In this document: piece after piece, positions 10,560 to 22,705 of the stretch
Layout of the letters: every line of letters starts with the position of its first letter
How positions within the stretch are numbered: position 1 is the stretch's first letter
Origin: Hirsutella rhossiliensis
Lineage: Eukaryota; Ascomycota; Sordariomycetes; Hypocreales; Ophiocordycipitaceae
DNA length: 64,000 nucleotides
Assembly: GCF_020360975.1 (NCBI RefSeq)
Contig: NW_025408667.1
Coordinates: 11,718,001 to 11,782,000, forward strand
Reading direction: 5' to 3'
Translations under genes and position numbers: made by a program
The notes under the pieces: generated by a model
Told to the model about the DNA's origin: nothing
Databases searched by the model: none
The model's input: only the letters and a program-made list of their open reading frames with translations

Positions 10560-11010
10560 CGCCCCGAGCCATCCAGTCCCGGCCGGCCAGTAGGGCCGAG
10601 GCTTCTGCCACAACTCCCGCTGCAGCCGGGCCGCTTGTTTCAGCCTTGGCCGGAAGCCCGGGGGCTCCGCAGGATATCCGGTCCCAACCGATATGGAGGG
10701 CCGCCGGGTCTTCGCCGCCGGCGACGAGAAGTTCGGACGTTCCGCGGAACATTCGGCCACAGCCGACATGGAAGGCCGCCGGCCCTTCACCGCCGTCGAG
10801 CAGGATAGGTTTAGGTTCAGCCTTGGCCGGAAACCGGATGTCTCCGCAGGATATCCGGCCCCAGCCGACATGGAGGGCTGCCGGCCCTTCGCCGCCGTCG
10901 AGCGGGACTAGCCCGGCCGTAGTCTCGGCCGGAAGCCAGCACTCGCCGCGAGCCATCCAGTCCCGGCCGGCCAGCAGGGCCGAGGCTTCTACCACAACTC
11001 CGCCGCAGCC
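10560..11010. repeat. GC-rich tandem repeat, ~105-bp units
   Basis: About four diverged units contain CAGGATATCCGG(C/T)CCCA, GACATGGAGGGC(C/T)GCCGG, TTCGCCGCCG and AGCCTTGGCCGGAA. A second module, GAGCCATCCAGTCCCGGCCG, occurs at about 10567 and again at 10950. In one plus frame the units read as repeats of QPTWRAAGPSPPSS; in one minus frame as GEGPAALHVGWGRI. The style resembles the repeats at 1.0-2.3 kb but the sequence differs. No function is evident. Confidence 0.65.
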
Positions 11011-11434
11011 GGGCCGCCTGTTAGCGGCAGAGATAGCGCATCGGCAGGTACGGCCGTAGAGCGAGGTGAAGGTCCATGGCGGCGATAGCTAACAGGACGC
11101 AGGCAGAGCGGTGATAAGACGGCAGGCGAGAGAAGAGCAGAAGAGGAAACGCCATCTTGGTAGTGGGCAGGCCGGGCGGAAACGCGCCAGGGGGGGTGAA
11201 AGATGCCAAGACGGAGGGAGCTGCAGGCCGAGGACCTAGCCAGCGCGCTACGGCACCTCGACGAGGAGTGGAACGGACCAATGGCATCACAGGAACACCA
11301 GTCCAGTCAGATAATCTCAGACCACCCAAACCGACCGACTGCTCCGGCCGGTCGGTCTGTCTGTTAACCACACCGTCAGAATGGCTTGGTCAGAACACGA
11401 TACTCAACATAGTCCTCGCCGTCAATATGAACGA
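11011..11434. other. No recognisable gene
   Basis: Open frames of about 100 codons on both strands without a domain. It separates the tandem repeat from family A copy 1. Confidence 0.4.
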
Positions 11435-11436
11435 TA

Positions 11437-13617
11437 CCATGCCCCACCCCTTTCGGTAACACCCACCTTTCGGTAGCGCATTAGAAAATATCCCCACCAA
11501 AAACCATCAATTTCACTTACACCGATTCCAACCAGCTTTGAAGATATTCACAAGCCGTCACTTGGAGTAGATAGAGGATTGATTGAATTCTACTTTTCGA
11601 TGGTTGAATGTTTGTACAGGGATCTGTGGCCTGTGCGTACCTTGCACGCGAAATTACCATCCAACCCCCTAATCTCCTTCCGCCTCCTGACGATGATTCT
11701 TCTCGTTATTCCTCCACCACATGACCAAAATGACCTTAAAGCGGCCTCAGGTATTTATACGGAGGATATTATAGCTAATGCGATAACTGATGTCACAAAA
11801 ACGGCTTGTCGCAGTACCGCGCCGCCCAAAAGTATGACATACCTCAGCAGTCTATTTCCGACAGACTCAAAGGCCAGGTAGCCCTGGCTGATCAGATCCA
11901 GCCTCGTCAACTCTTGAGTAAGTCTCAGGAAGCTCGCTTGGTTTCTTGGATCCTCCGCCAAGAGTCTCTCGGCTATGCTCCCTCCCACAGTCAGATCCGC
12001 GCATGTGTGGAGGCTGTTATGAAGCAACTGAACAACGAGCGGACAGTGGGGCGCAACTGGGTCTCTAAATTCATCAATCGCCATCCGGACATCAAGAACA
12101 AGCGTGGGAGACGTCAGGAAGCTAATCGATTTAATGCTTTTACGCCTCGGGCGGTTCACTGGTTCTTCGATATCAGGAAAAGGAGTATGGATGGATTAAA
12201 CCAGAAAATACCGTGAATGTTGACGAAGGCGGTATTATGTCTGGCTTTGGTGAGTATTTGGCTTGTCTTTCATTACTTTTACTAACCAGACTCTTTTGCC
12301 AGGTTTGGATAGTCTTGTGGTTGGGAGTGCAGACCCAAAACGGAAGGCCCTTCTGAAAGGGCCACAGTCCCGCAACTGGACCTCATTTATTGAAGCTATC
12401 ACCGCGGACGGCCGTGTCCTTACCCCTGGCATTATCTTTAAGGGCAAAGAACTTCAGAAACAGTGGTTCTTGACGGAATTCGGCAAAATAGCCGACTGGC
12501 ATTACATAACGTCGCCCAACGGATGGACGGACAACCATATCGCTATTGAGTGGCTTGAGGAGGTCTATTTGCCCCAGACGCGACCAGCCGATGCCTCAGA
12601 TGCTAGACTGATCATATTAGATGGACATGGAAGTCATGCAACGGTGCGTTTCTTTATCCACCTCTGTAGGAATTACTGTTAACCGGGACCAGGATGCATG
12701 GATGGCCACATGCTTTTTGAACAACGTTTATTGCTGTTACCTTCCTGCCCACTGCTCTCATGGCCTCCAGCCGTTAGATAACGGTGTATTCAATGCCTCC
12801 AGGGCAGCTTACCGGAAAGAACTTCAGAAATTGACCTGCTTGACCGATTCTGCGCCTGTTCATAAGGTCAATTTTATACGGGCATATGCTAAAGCGCGCG
12901 AGGTTGGAATGACGGCAAAGAATATATTGTCCGGCTGGAGGGTCACTGGGAATTGGCCGATCTCACGATCCAAGGCATTGCGGCATCCAGAAATTCACGC
13001 GGACATTGTAGAGACGTCTCCAAAGTCCGCGCCATTTTGGGTTCTGATGATACGCCAAGAAACAGCCGCCAGATTCGCGATTTCGGAAAGAACAAGACTC
13101 CTGGCACCCGGAGACGATACGCCGTGATAGCTAGAGGCTTTGAAGCCAGAACAGACGCTTGCCGAGCACAGCAACAGAATCGCGAAGCTAGAGGAAGAAG
13201 TGGCCCGGCTGCAGAGAGGCAAGAAGAGGAGAGCAATTCCGAACCCGAACAGACGGTTCATGACTCTCAGTGCAGCTTTGGTGGCTGAGGAAGCCATTCC
13301 CAAATTAAAAGCCAAGAGACAGCCGTTGTGCTGAATTCTGACACAGAGGAGGAGGCGGTCTCAGAGGTGGAGACAGCTTCAATGATCGAAGTCAAGGTGG
13401 CACGAAGCCCTTCCAGTCACCACCAGATCCGGGCGAATGGTAAAAAAGCGCCGGTACATATAAGAGCGTCCATTTCTCTACGGAATGATATATTTTTTGT
13501 GTTTATAATGTTAAGTTCTGATCATATTTCATGTAGTTCAAATGGTAGACTTTTGGTGGAGAATTTTTCAAATGCGCTACCGAAAGGTGGGTGTTACCGA
13601 AAGGGGGGTGGGGCATG
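11437..13617 (+). mobile_element. pogo-type DNA transposon, family A copy 1
   Basis: Inverted ends carry CATGCCCCACCCC, TTTCGGTAACACCCACC and TTTCGGTAGCGCA at the left, mirrored at the right, and TA duplications lie at 11435-11436 and 13618-13619. Total length is 2,181 bp. A transposase gene with two introns lies inside on the plus strand. A near-identical copy is at 56802-58982 and a third begins at 63797. The third base of the transposase ATG at 57139 in copy 2 is changed here (ATG to ATA near 11770). Confidence 0.9.
11740..13127 (+). pseudogene. pogo-type transposase, family A copy 1
   Basis: The order is: HTH (SQYRAAQKYDIPQQSISDRL, psq/pogo type), a CENP-B-like second DNA-binding part (GRNWVSKFINRHPDIKNKRG), then a DDE core with VNVDEGGIM, LIILDGHGSHAT and LQPLDNGVFN giving the three acidic positions. 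Introns: GTGAGT near 12252 to TTGCCAG near 12304, and GTGCGT near 12644 to GACCAG near 12692. Breaks as read: a base missing in an A run near 11800, a G missing near 12178 and a late shift near 13040. The C-terminal basic coiled-coil tail is in another frame to about 13330. Confidence 0.8.
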
Positions 13618-13718
13618 TAGTTCAAATGGGGTGACGAATGGTAACGTTGGGATGCGGTAATTTATCATGCATTTATTTGCCTGGGGCATCAAAGTCCAAC
13701 ATGGTTGCTGCGTGGCAT

Positions 13719-16700
13719 CTACGGGGCAGGAGTCTTGGTGCGGTCCCACCAGGGAAAGAAGCGCTCGCCCTCGGCCAGAGCATAGACGGTGCAGGCCGTC
13801 TCCTCGCAGCCCTGAAACGGCTGCGTGTTCCCCCACCACTCGATCTTGATGCCGGCCCACTGGACCGAGAAGAGCATGATGATGGCCGAGATGGCTACGC
13901 CCGCCGAAAACGACGCCGACAGCACGAAGTTGTACTTGGACCACAGCGCCAGGTACCGCCCGCGGATGTAGATCCACGAGAACCACGCGACGGGCACGGC
14001 CGGCCACGCGTACGAGAAGCTGTAGGGCGCCCACTGCAGCGACCCGGCAATGGCGGCCACGACATGGATCTGCCGCAGCGCCCGCGAGTTGGGCCACATC
14101 TTCTTGAGCCCCCATACGGCCGTGACGAGGACGATGCCAACCGGGAACCCCATCAGCAGCCACTTGTACTGCCCGTTGATGCCAAATACCTTGACGGGGC
14201 CAATGGTTCCCCAGAGGACAGAGGCCGTCATGAATGTGTTGGGGCCGGGACACAGGAACCTCATGGGCGCAGCCGTTGTGCGAACGTTCTTGATGTCCAT
14301 CTGCGCAAATCTGAGTGCCCGTGACCGGCGGCTTGTTTGGGTGGCAACGTACCTGGAATTTCATGACTCCCGTACAGATGAGAGTCGAAATGAGCGTGGC
14401 AAGCATTTGTCCGACAAAGGTGACACGGGAGGATCTGCCAATCATCAGTTCCTCGGCATGGCTTCCAGCACCACGGCTTCCGGCACCATGGCTTCCGGCC
14501 TTACCTTGACGTAGTGAGCAAGCTTCAAGTCGTTGGCAAAGGAAATGGCGTGGGCACAGGTCACGTAGCTGGGGCCCAACGTCAGATTTTCAGCTCATCG
14601 TTTGCAGCGATGGGAGACGCACCCATACGACTTGAAAAAGTTCATGGCCAGCGCATTCCCCTCCACAATCACGCCGCCGATAAACTCGGCCAGGACGTTG
14701 AGGGTAATCTCGATGCCCGTCATGCTGACCGTCACGCCAATGGGGATGACAAAGATGAGGCACAGGGCGATGCCGTACAGGACCACGGCTGGCGAGGTGT
14801 ACGTAGGCCACAGGGCGATGCCGAGGACGCCAAAGACGACCGAGATGACCAAGATGCCAAAGTACCACCACTCGGAAACTGAACAAGCTTGAGCAATTGT
14901 GCAAGGGTGAGCAGTCGCGGGCAACAGTACCTTCGGGATACGCCGCCATCAAGCGGTTGTGCACATCCGAATACGCCCCCTCGGATCTCTGCTCGTTGGC
15001 CGTCTCGGTCGTCGCCTTCTTCTTGCGGAAGCGAAGGCCGCGGAAGAGGTTCCGGAAGCCCATTTTGATCTCGTACCGCTGGTGCAGGATGACGTGCGTC
15101 AGGATGGCCGTGTAAATGGCAAAGAACCAGCCGTAGAGAAGCGCGTTGGCGGCGCCCATGTAGGGGGCCGAGTAGTTCGTGTACTTTTTTAGGTCAAACA
15201 TGCCGTGCTCGTCGAGGGCGCGCGAGACGTTGTACATTTTGCCAAAGTGGTCGTACACACGGTTGGTGTTGATGGGCAGGTAACCCGTGTTCCAGACATT
15301 TGTAAACCACACGGCCAGGACAAAGAGGCCGGTGATGAACATGCCGGCCACGGCGTTGAAGGTCGTGAATGACGGTACCATCTGATTCTGCGTCAGAATG
15401 AATGCGTATCGACTTGATTTCTTGAATTGACTTACCAGAGGGTCGGTGTTGAAGCAGATGACGTTCCAGTCCAAGGTCGGGATGGGGTTGAACAACTACC
15501 AGCGTCAGCATTTTCAGCGGGCCGCTGTCCAAGAAGAAATCCTTACTCCAAGTCCGTTTTGCATGCCAGTCAGGATATTCAGTTTGATATTGTCCGGCGC
15601 GATCCAAGTCATCCAAGTAAAGTACGACAAGGCCTGGAAGATGTAATTGGGAACCAGAAGTAGACAAACATGGCCGCAAAGGTAACGAGGAAAAAGCGAT
15701 AGCGCGACATGGACCATGTCTTGTTAAAAGGGCCCAGAACGGGCTGGTTGGATTCCTTGTGCAGCGCCGTGTTGAGGGCAATGGTGACGAGGGACATGGG
15801 CCACACGCAGTATGACGGGTAGACGAGAAACTTTCTTGTCAAGCCAGCAAGACCGTAGCCCAGGAAGTTGGTCGCAAAGGCATTGGTGAACATGTAGCCA
15901 AAGTTGCGCGCGTACTGCTGGTTGAAATACTGCGGCAGCACCTGGGTCCAGATGATGTAGTTTGTATACGGCAGGCTCCTGGACGTGTTGGCCATGATTG
16001 CAATGAGCATGTGTTCCTTTTTGTTGAAGGGGCCCGGGTTTATGTTGATCTTGGTGCCCGTAAACGGAAGGGCAAACTCGTACCGGGGCATCCAGCGCTC
16101 CCAGGCCTTGCCGAGGGGAAAGGCGAGAAGCTGGGCAATGTTTGTGTCAAACTTGATGGCCGGCTGGCGGATGGAGAAAAGCTGGTTGACAAAGGACAAG
16201 AATACGCTGAACATGCAGCCCAGGGTCCAGGCACGAATCGTCGACACGGGCATGCTAGGGTCGTCGTGGTTGTCGACGACGGCGCGGACCTCGGCATAGG
16301 GCTGTTGTGCGTAATGATGGCCGCCTCGAGCTTCATTTCCTCGACAAGCTGCTCGTGCTTTTCGGGGTGTGCCATGATATCGTCGTTGGCTGGTCGAGAT
16401 TAGGAGGATATCAAGTAGATCGATCGACTATGCTGTCTTACCAAGAAACTCTTTAATGTTTTGGATTGTCAGGTAAGGAAAGTTGGGATCACCATCGTGA
16501 ATTGCCAGTACGTTGGTCATCAACTGACTTTCATGTTAATGATATTGGAATGGACGTGTTGAGATGAGGGCGCTTACCGCGCGGACACTCTCGAGGCTCA
16601 TGGAGGCAGCCAGCTCTTTGGCTTCGAGGACATCATCCTCGGTGGCATTGAGGTGTCTATCGACTTGAGTTAGTCTTTGGCAGTCACAGCGTCAAGAAAC

Positions 16701-16906
16701 TACATACGACTCGAGGGCGTGGGCGTGTTCCGTTTCAATATCTTGTCCATACTATGCTTCTGTAAGTGAAGTCATCAATACGCTTGGAGGTCAACACTGA
16801 CAACCTTCTCCACGACAGTTTCATCGTGACCCCTTTTGAAGACGCCCTCGTCTTGGGACTGGGCGTCTCCGCCAGACCTGGGGTCATTTGACATGGCTGC
16901 TTCCAT
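13719..16906 (-). pseudogene. Oligopeptide transporter (OPT family), 11 exons, four 1-base gaps
   Basis: Peptide/proton symporter of the OPT family (PF03169), multi-pass plasma membrane. Recognised by RAWTLGCMFSVFLSFVNQLF, the NPGPFNKKEH segment, NPIPTLDWNVICFNTDPL, VPSFTTFNAVAG, NRVYDHFG, SYGYVTCAHA and a C-terminal NTFMTASVLWGTIGP. Exons on the minus strand: 16906-16802, 16751-16708, 16656-16578, 16523-16442, 16389-15547, 15495-15436, 15381-14931, 14878-14623, 14568-14505, 14434-14353, 14300-13719; all introns are GT-AG, 50-70 nt. The exon sum is 2,648 nt, four short of an intact 883-aa frame. The four missing bases fall in C runs near 16300, 15655 and twice near 14425-14432. Every exon phase fits once these are allowed for. 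A later ATG at 16894 is an alternative start. It is either a very young pseudogene or an intact gene with assembly indels. Confidence 0.85.
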
Positions 16907-17817
16907 GTCGTGCAGTGTCGAAGCTGTGTGAGGAGCAGACTCGAAGGCTCTGATGGCGCCCTGACAGAATAACGTGGGTAAGACAAAGGCAGCGATGCGT
17001 CGCCTTTTACATGTGAGCTACGATACTGTGCAACCAACACGAACCATGACCAGCTTCTCAACTTGGCAATCCTTGTCCCAGACGTCGGGTGGGCGGCTTT
17101 CGGAAGGTGGCGAGCGGCCATGCTCCCTCATGCAACGACGGGAACTTTGAGGGCGGCCGGGGTGGCTTCGAGTGGACTGGCTGAATGGACACTCTTCTCC
17201 AATGGACAATCGGCGATGGACAAAGATGCTTCTTAGTACACACACGAGGCCATGCTGCCAAGGCGAGAGTTGTGGGCAGACTAACGCGCCTCGACGGCCA
17301 AGCGGATGGTCCAGGCGCCGAGAGAGCATGCCACTGGAATGTAACCTGGCGGCTAGGTCGGTGGCGACTACGGTCTTTCGAGGAGCAACAGCATTCATAT
17401 GAAGAAGAAAAGGCCCTTCGATGTTGCTGGATTGTCGAAGTCAAGGAGACAAGCACACAAGTAGAGCCAACACCAAGGAGCTAAACAAAGGAACTTGTCA
17501 TGACAGGTTGGTCCTCGCAGCCATGCCGAATAACGGGCCACAAAGTGCAGATAGTGTACCTGCTGAAAACCAACTGAAAACGTTTCGTCTACCTGGCGAG
17601 GAGACCCCATCATCAGGAGGCGCAGGTTGGGACTGGACATGGCTATGGAGGAACAGCCACGCCACAGAGTGAGAGGAACTGATTGGGAAGGACAAGATCT
17701 TGACGCCAAGACTCGTCGATGGTCTGGGACCTTGGCCCAGACCGGGTCCAAGGCTAGGGGAGGCGTGCAATCAGCCTGTGTCTTGCACGGGAAACTGTGA
17801 TTGAGTGCCATGGCCAG
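16907..17817. other. Upstream region of the OPT gene
   Basis: Contains the presumed 5' leader and promoter of the OPT gene (minus strand). Open frames on both strands (up to 138 codons) show no domain. No repeat was recognised. Confidence 0.4.
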
Positions 17818-18297
17818 CTAGATATTGTCTTGGCACGTTTTAGTGCACGCGTGGTCTTGTGACTTGTTTTGAATAACGGGGGTGTTTGAATCAACACTAC
17901 GGAGTACACTAGCAAAAGTGTCACTGACCGGGAAAAGTACGCACTTGGCTAGTAAACTATTGTACGAGTACTCGTCTGATATGCGGGGAGGTGTCACAAC
18001 CCAGGGTTCTAGATGATGCCCGAATAGGAAGGTTACAGCGAATAGCAATATGGCAGTCAAATCGGGCAGGGCGAAGCCATTGAGGCTCGCAGAGATCTGT
18101 GTACGCCTGTCAGTCAATCCGCTTGATCTTGCAGAATCGACCAAGGAAATTATCATGACATTTTTGGGTGGATGCTCGACTCGCATCCAAGGATTCGCAG
18201 GAGAAGCAACGTGCATGCCTACAACAGAGTTCATTTCCAGGTGTATCGGAAACCTGTTGGAGCTTGATTTCAGCAAGCTAGCGAGCGACGAGATCAA
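17818..18297 (-). CDS. Hypothetical 159-aa frame
   Basis: An uninterrupted minus-strand frame with one hydrophobic stretch (LTAILLFAVTFLFG, about residues 81-94) and no recognised domain. A shorter open frame runs antisense (18050-18316), so chance is a real possibility. It lies between two genes also read on the minus strand. Confidence 0.25.
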   Translation of the reverse strand: MISSLASLLKSSSNRFPIHLEMNSVVGMHVASPANPWMRVEHPPKNVMIISLVDSARSSGLTDRRTQISASLNGFALPDLTAILLFAVTFLFGHHLEPWVVTPPRISDEYSYNSLLAKCVLFPVSDTFASVLRSVDSNTPVIQNKSQDHACTKTCQDNI

Positions 18298-18652
18298 TGA
18301 CGCGAGTTTTGTCTAAATAGGCAAGTTGTGTCTTGCCCCGTTCTTCACTCTGTTTCGTCGTGATTGTGCTCCTTGCAAAAAGATGGCAGTAAGCCGATTT
18401 TCCGAATCCAGTCGAAAGAAACCCACCTGATGGACTCAATGCAGATTTGGCTTTATCGAAAGGGAATGCCTGTGGTGGATGGAATATTGACTATATTATA
18501 TATTCAAGGAGCGAGATCCATCTCAGAACATGCATCCGAGTTCCATCAGTCCTGCACGACGGGTAACGACTACATGTCGCCATGCCCAAGCCCAGCGTGT
18601 TTCCCCATCAGTGGCGACGCCGGCCCCGAAGCTGCTGAGCTTGCGTAGGCGT

Positions 18653-19151
18653 TTAGTGGCCGCGGCGGCAGCGGACGGAGCTGACTCGGCGGCGGGCGAT
18701 GTTGCGGTTGTCGGAAGTGTACCTCCGAGACGAGCCTTGGCAGCCACGACGACTGCGAAGCCTGAGTTAGCATCCAGACGAACTTTGGCGGCGCAGATGC
18801 GTCTTCAGAGGGGAGTGGGGAACATACTCGTACAGAGTGCAAGAGTCGCGCTCGCGGCGGTCAATGTTGATCGACTGGACGTCCTCGCGGCTGGTTTTGA
18901 CACTGTCAGCGCCGTCGAGACCGGAAAGAGGAAGGATGCCCTAATCGAGGGGCGGCTTACAGAGAGCCGTGGAGGTTGATGCATCGGCCTGATTCCCGGT
19001 CGCTGATGGTCTGCCTGGCTCCGCGGTAGTTGGGTTGGCTGTAGAGGATGCCCAGGTACGGGGCCCGGGCCACGTGCTGGTGCTCCTCGGGCTCGCCGGG
19101 ATTGGCGGCCACCAGGGCGGCGAAGGCGAGGGCGAACTTGGTGAAGAGCAT
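18653..19151 (-). CDS. Small secreted beta/gamma-crystallin-like protein, 117 aa
   Basis: Three exons: 19151-18961, 18890-18828, 18752-18653. Introns of 70 and 75 nt have GTAAGC/GTATGT donors, GCTGAC/GCTAAC branch points and CAG acceptors; the total of 354 nt is exactly in frame to TAA. The N-terminus MLFTKFALAFAALVAANP is a signal peptide with cleavage near residue 17. The mature part has ILYSQPNYRGARQTIS followed by GRCINL, then CTLYDRRGCQGSSRRYTS and a final VSSVRC. That is two half-motifs of the Y/F-x-x-x-x-(Y/F)-x-G type seen in beta/gamma-crystallins and fungal crystallin-like secreted proteins. Four cysteines in the mature protein could form two disulfides. Such proteins are extracellular; some relatives bind Ca2+ or carbohydrate, which is not shown here. 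The frame has no breaks. Confidence 0.8.
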
Positions 19152-20388
19152 GGTGGTTTCTTTCGAAAAGTGGACTTGACGGCAAAGGAAGCTGTTGGGA
19201 TTTGAGATGAAATCTTGGGTCGAGCTGGTAGGCTTGGGGATTGACAACAAGGACGACGGCCAGCGGCTTAAATACATAGGAAGTCACTTTAATTAAAGAG
19301 GTGGAAGGACCTAAGGACAGAAACTTGATCACTTGCATCGTCATTAGCGAGAGCAGGGGAACTCTCGCCTGCCGGCATGTCTTGATGGGAATACCCAGAA
19401 TAGAAGCATTTCAGCTGCCAAGCTGCATCGTGGCAATAGTCGCCGCGGCTGAGGCTGACAAGGCGAATAGATGTTCAGCAAACCTCGTCTGTCTGGCGGC
19501 GAGTGCCTGGTGCCAGACTTAAACACTAACGGGCTGCCAAGAAATGGTGAGAGGTGAAAATAAGCAAGATCCAGTGTCGCAGGAGCCGTCCGTAAGGCTC
19601 AGGGCCAGAAACCCCATTGGATACCCGTTTTGCTGACACCGGCATCAATGCTGGGTCGTCCAGAGCCCAGACCGTCTGGCTCCCTGAGCAGGATTAAGCA
19701 AGCCGACAACGGGGCCACAGGGCTGCAGTCAGCGCGCGTCACTCATGTTTAGTTTTCTTCACGCCTCGTCACATATCATGACGGCTGGAAAGATTAAAAT
19801 AGCTCCTGCGCCCGGGACGTACATTATAAGCAGGAGGAGCCGTTCTGGCGTTGCCATTGGCTCGCCCAGGAGGACTCTTTTGATTTGCTCTATCCGCCCT
19901 CCTATACTGTTGTAATTTCATACATTGCTGCTGACAGTGCTGAGTAGATCTCGCTCGGTCCGTACTTGCCAACATGATTCAATACGAGATGGTCAGTTCA
20001 TCGTCTGGCCGCGGAGTTCTTGAAAACCTCACGGACCATGATGCGAGCCACGGAACTGACGCTCCGCCAATGGAACCGGGGCGGCCTGGGAAAGAAGCAC
20101 GAGCGTGCCGTGTCTCATGTGCCCCCCCGGCTCGTCGAAAATCTTACGTGCTTTGGTCCGCTGTCGGCTCTCGCTCTGGTTTGCTGCATGTATCCCCAAA
20201 AGCAAGCAAAGCCCGTGCTTACCGCAGGCGGCGGGGGCACCGTCGGCACGGATTGTCCCCCATTGAGGAATCTGGCGACACAAGATCTTCCGCAGAGAAT
20301 CCCCGAGGGTTGACAAGCGGAAGATGCGCAGTTCTTTATACACAAATGAAAGGTTTGTTGCCTGTTTAGGCAGTAAACTGCTGCTAGA
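19152..20388. other. Promoter of the crystallin-like gene and gene-free DNA
   Basis: The first few hundred bases are the presumed promoter of the secreted protein gene. The rest has only short open frames. No tRNA, repeat or domain was recognised. Confidence 0.4.
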
Positions 20389-20390
20389 TA

Positions 20391-22503
20391 AGGGATTTTC
20401 CGATGATCTGCCGGATCTGGTGATCTGCCGGATTGCGGCGACTTCGCACGCTCAACATCAATCGACAATAGCTCAACAACAACGGTGCCAATTGACGTAT
20501 CCTTTGATTTCCTGAATCATGAGAAGCAGTGAAAGTCTGGCATATATTTAGAACTTTTATCTAGGCGGCGATGCGCTGCGGTGCTGATATCAAACCAAGC
20601 AACGGCCAAAATAGGATGCCGACAGATTGTGTAAGTCATTTCAGCCAACACAGCAAAAACAGAACATTATTGGCTTTCATCGTAGGCTTTAATCATGTGG
20701 GATTATCCCCATTCTATCCATAGTGCAGAACTTGGCTCAGGATACTGCCAAAAATGGGGGTTGGAAGGGCGAGCTGGATAACTTCATTCTACGCACCCGT
20801 AATGAGCCAGATTGAACGTGATTCGACGGTACAAGCATCTTCTGAAAAGAACCTATCTATGCATCTGAATGTAAGGTTTATTTTTAGCTTGAAATTCAGT
20901 GCGCGAGGCTCCACTTTCACACCTGACAAGGAAAGACGTGCACGAAAATTGAGAAATTCGACACCCTACCCTAAAACACGTATAACATGGATGAAATGGG
21001 CTTTCTATTCCTTATGAGCATTTGAACGAACAGGGTATTCCTCTTATTATAAAAAACAAGGCAAAATTGCTCGGCGTATTAAAAAATGGCAACCCATCCT
21101 CCATTACGTTCAAGATGTGCGTCAGTCAAGAGATGGCATCGCTGCCCCCATTTCTCATCCACCAAGACAAGCCAGCACAAACTCTGGACTTTTGGTTCGT
21201 GAAACGTGAATCAAGTCGTCAATAAATATTTTTAACACGTCAAAAACGAGGTGGACGAATCACAATATTGAAATGAGCAGCTCACCGGTACGTTCGACCG
21301 GTTTACCAGGGCGAAAGCTCGAAACGGTTGTGCTTATCGCCTTTGGTTCCCGATGGCCACTTAACCATTTTAGTATCGAATTTATGGAGTGGTGTGACCG
21401 GCACCGACTGATCGTTGTGGTGTTTCCCCTCAATCCATTCATCGGCTGCAACCCTTGATGTATCGTTATTCAGCCTCTCTCAACAGCGTATACGCATGAT
21501 CTTATCCAGTACACAGACAAATCAAAAGTTTCATTGGATTGCTGAAATCGAAGATCTAGACTGTGTTTTGGAACGCTTTCAGGAAGTAGTCGAGAAGTCC
21601 TCTGTTGATGCTGGCCGCAACAGCCGAAGGCTGAGCAGCACCCTCAGGAGCCCTCAATATGAGTTTTAAGTGCTTGATATGAGAGTTAAAGTATGCAGAG
21701 AACAAGTAGTCACAAGAACCAGCGCAGGCAGACCGGTAAGGCTTCAAAAGATGATCTCTTCTGCTGTACAGATTCTAGTGCAGACGAGGTGTTTAGCTTT
21801 AAAAATGTGGCTCAAGCTCGCCAAAAAATGACAGTGAAAGGACTCCAAAGAAAGAGGAGGCTCTGAAGAAGGAGGCCAAAGCTTCAGCGACAGCAGAAGG
21901 CAGCGGAGCAAAGCTCTCGCTCTAGAGAGAGGAAGCAATGAGAGGCGGAAATTGGGAGAAAACGACGGATGACGGAGGCCGTGAAGCAAAATAAGGAGGT
22001 AAATTGGCATTATTAACAAGAGCTGAAGATTTTGAAAGTGGAAAAGCCACAGAAAATGCAGAATGACCGACGGGTGGCTTCTGAGGGTCGCGAGAGGAGT
22101 CAGGATGTTCACGCTGCAAAAATTGTCACTCTTCCGTTCACACCAGAGCGGGCCATAGCATTGCAGGTACCAAACAGACTATATAATAACGCAAATAACA
22201 AGGCAATGATAACTTCAAACGACATATCCTGTCCTCAAAGGCCCTCTTTAGCTGTTGATAGTGATCGGGAGGCAATGGGTGCATTTCGGGGACTTGCGCG
22301 ATCGGAGAGTAACAGAAGACGACCTCGATGGCTGGATGACTTCAAAAAAATTGAGTGACATCTTTGAGCATTATTAACTGCTCTTATAAAATTTTAGAAC
22401 AATTCAAATAGTATTCGTGAAGTTATTCTCAGTTCTTTGCTGGAATGCAATGAGCCCAAAATCCGGCGAATCGCCAGATCCGGCAGATCACCGGAAAATC
22501 CCT
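20391..22503 (+). mobile_element. Decayed pogo-type transposon, family B copy 1
   Basis: The left end begins AGGGATTTTCCGATGATCTG and the right end closes with GATCACCGGAAAATCCCT; TA flanks both (20389-20390, 22504-22505). Traces of a plus-strand transposase survive: a stretch reading LLGVLKNGNPSSITF (about 21080-21120), ASLPPFLIHQDKPA (about 21140-21180) and a DDE-core remnant around 21370-21420. Many stops and AT-rich substitutions interrupt it. It is far more decayed than its neighbour at 22557-26960. Confidence 0.8.
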
Positions 22504-22705
22504 TAGTGCTTCTGCAGGAGCGGATCTACAAGGCGTGGAGAATGGGCAGAGTGCTAAGGGATTTACCGGTGATCTGCCGGATCCCGTGACCCGCCGGACT
22601 TACACGCCGCCACGAGCTCGACATCAATCCACAATAACTCCACAGCAACGGGGCTCGATTTTCCCAAATTTAAAATGCGACGAAAATGCAATTGTAATAT
22701 ATACA

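Noticed and set aside
13638..14324. Plus-strand 228-aa frame
   Set aside because: Antisense shadow of the last OPT exon.
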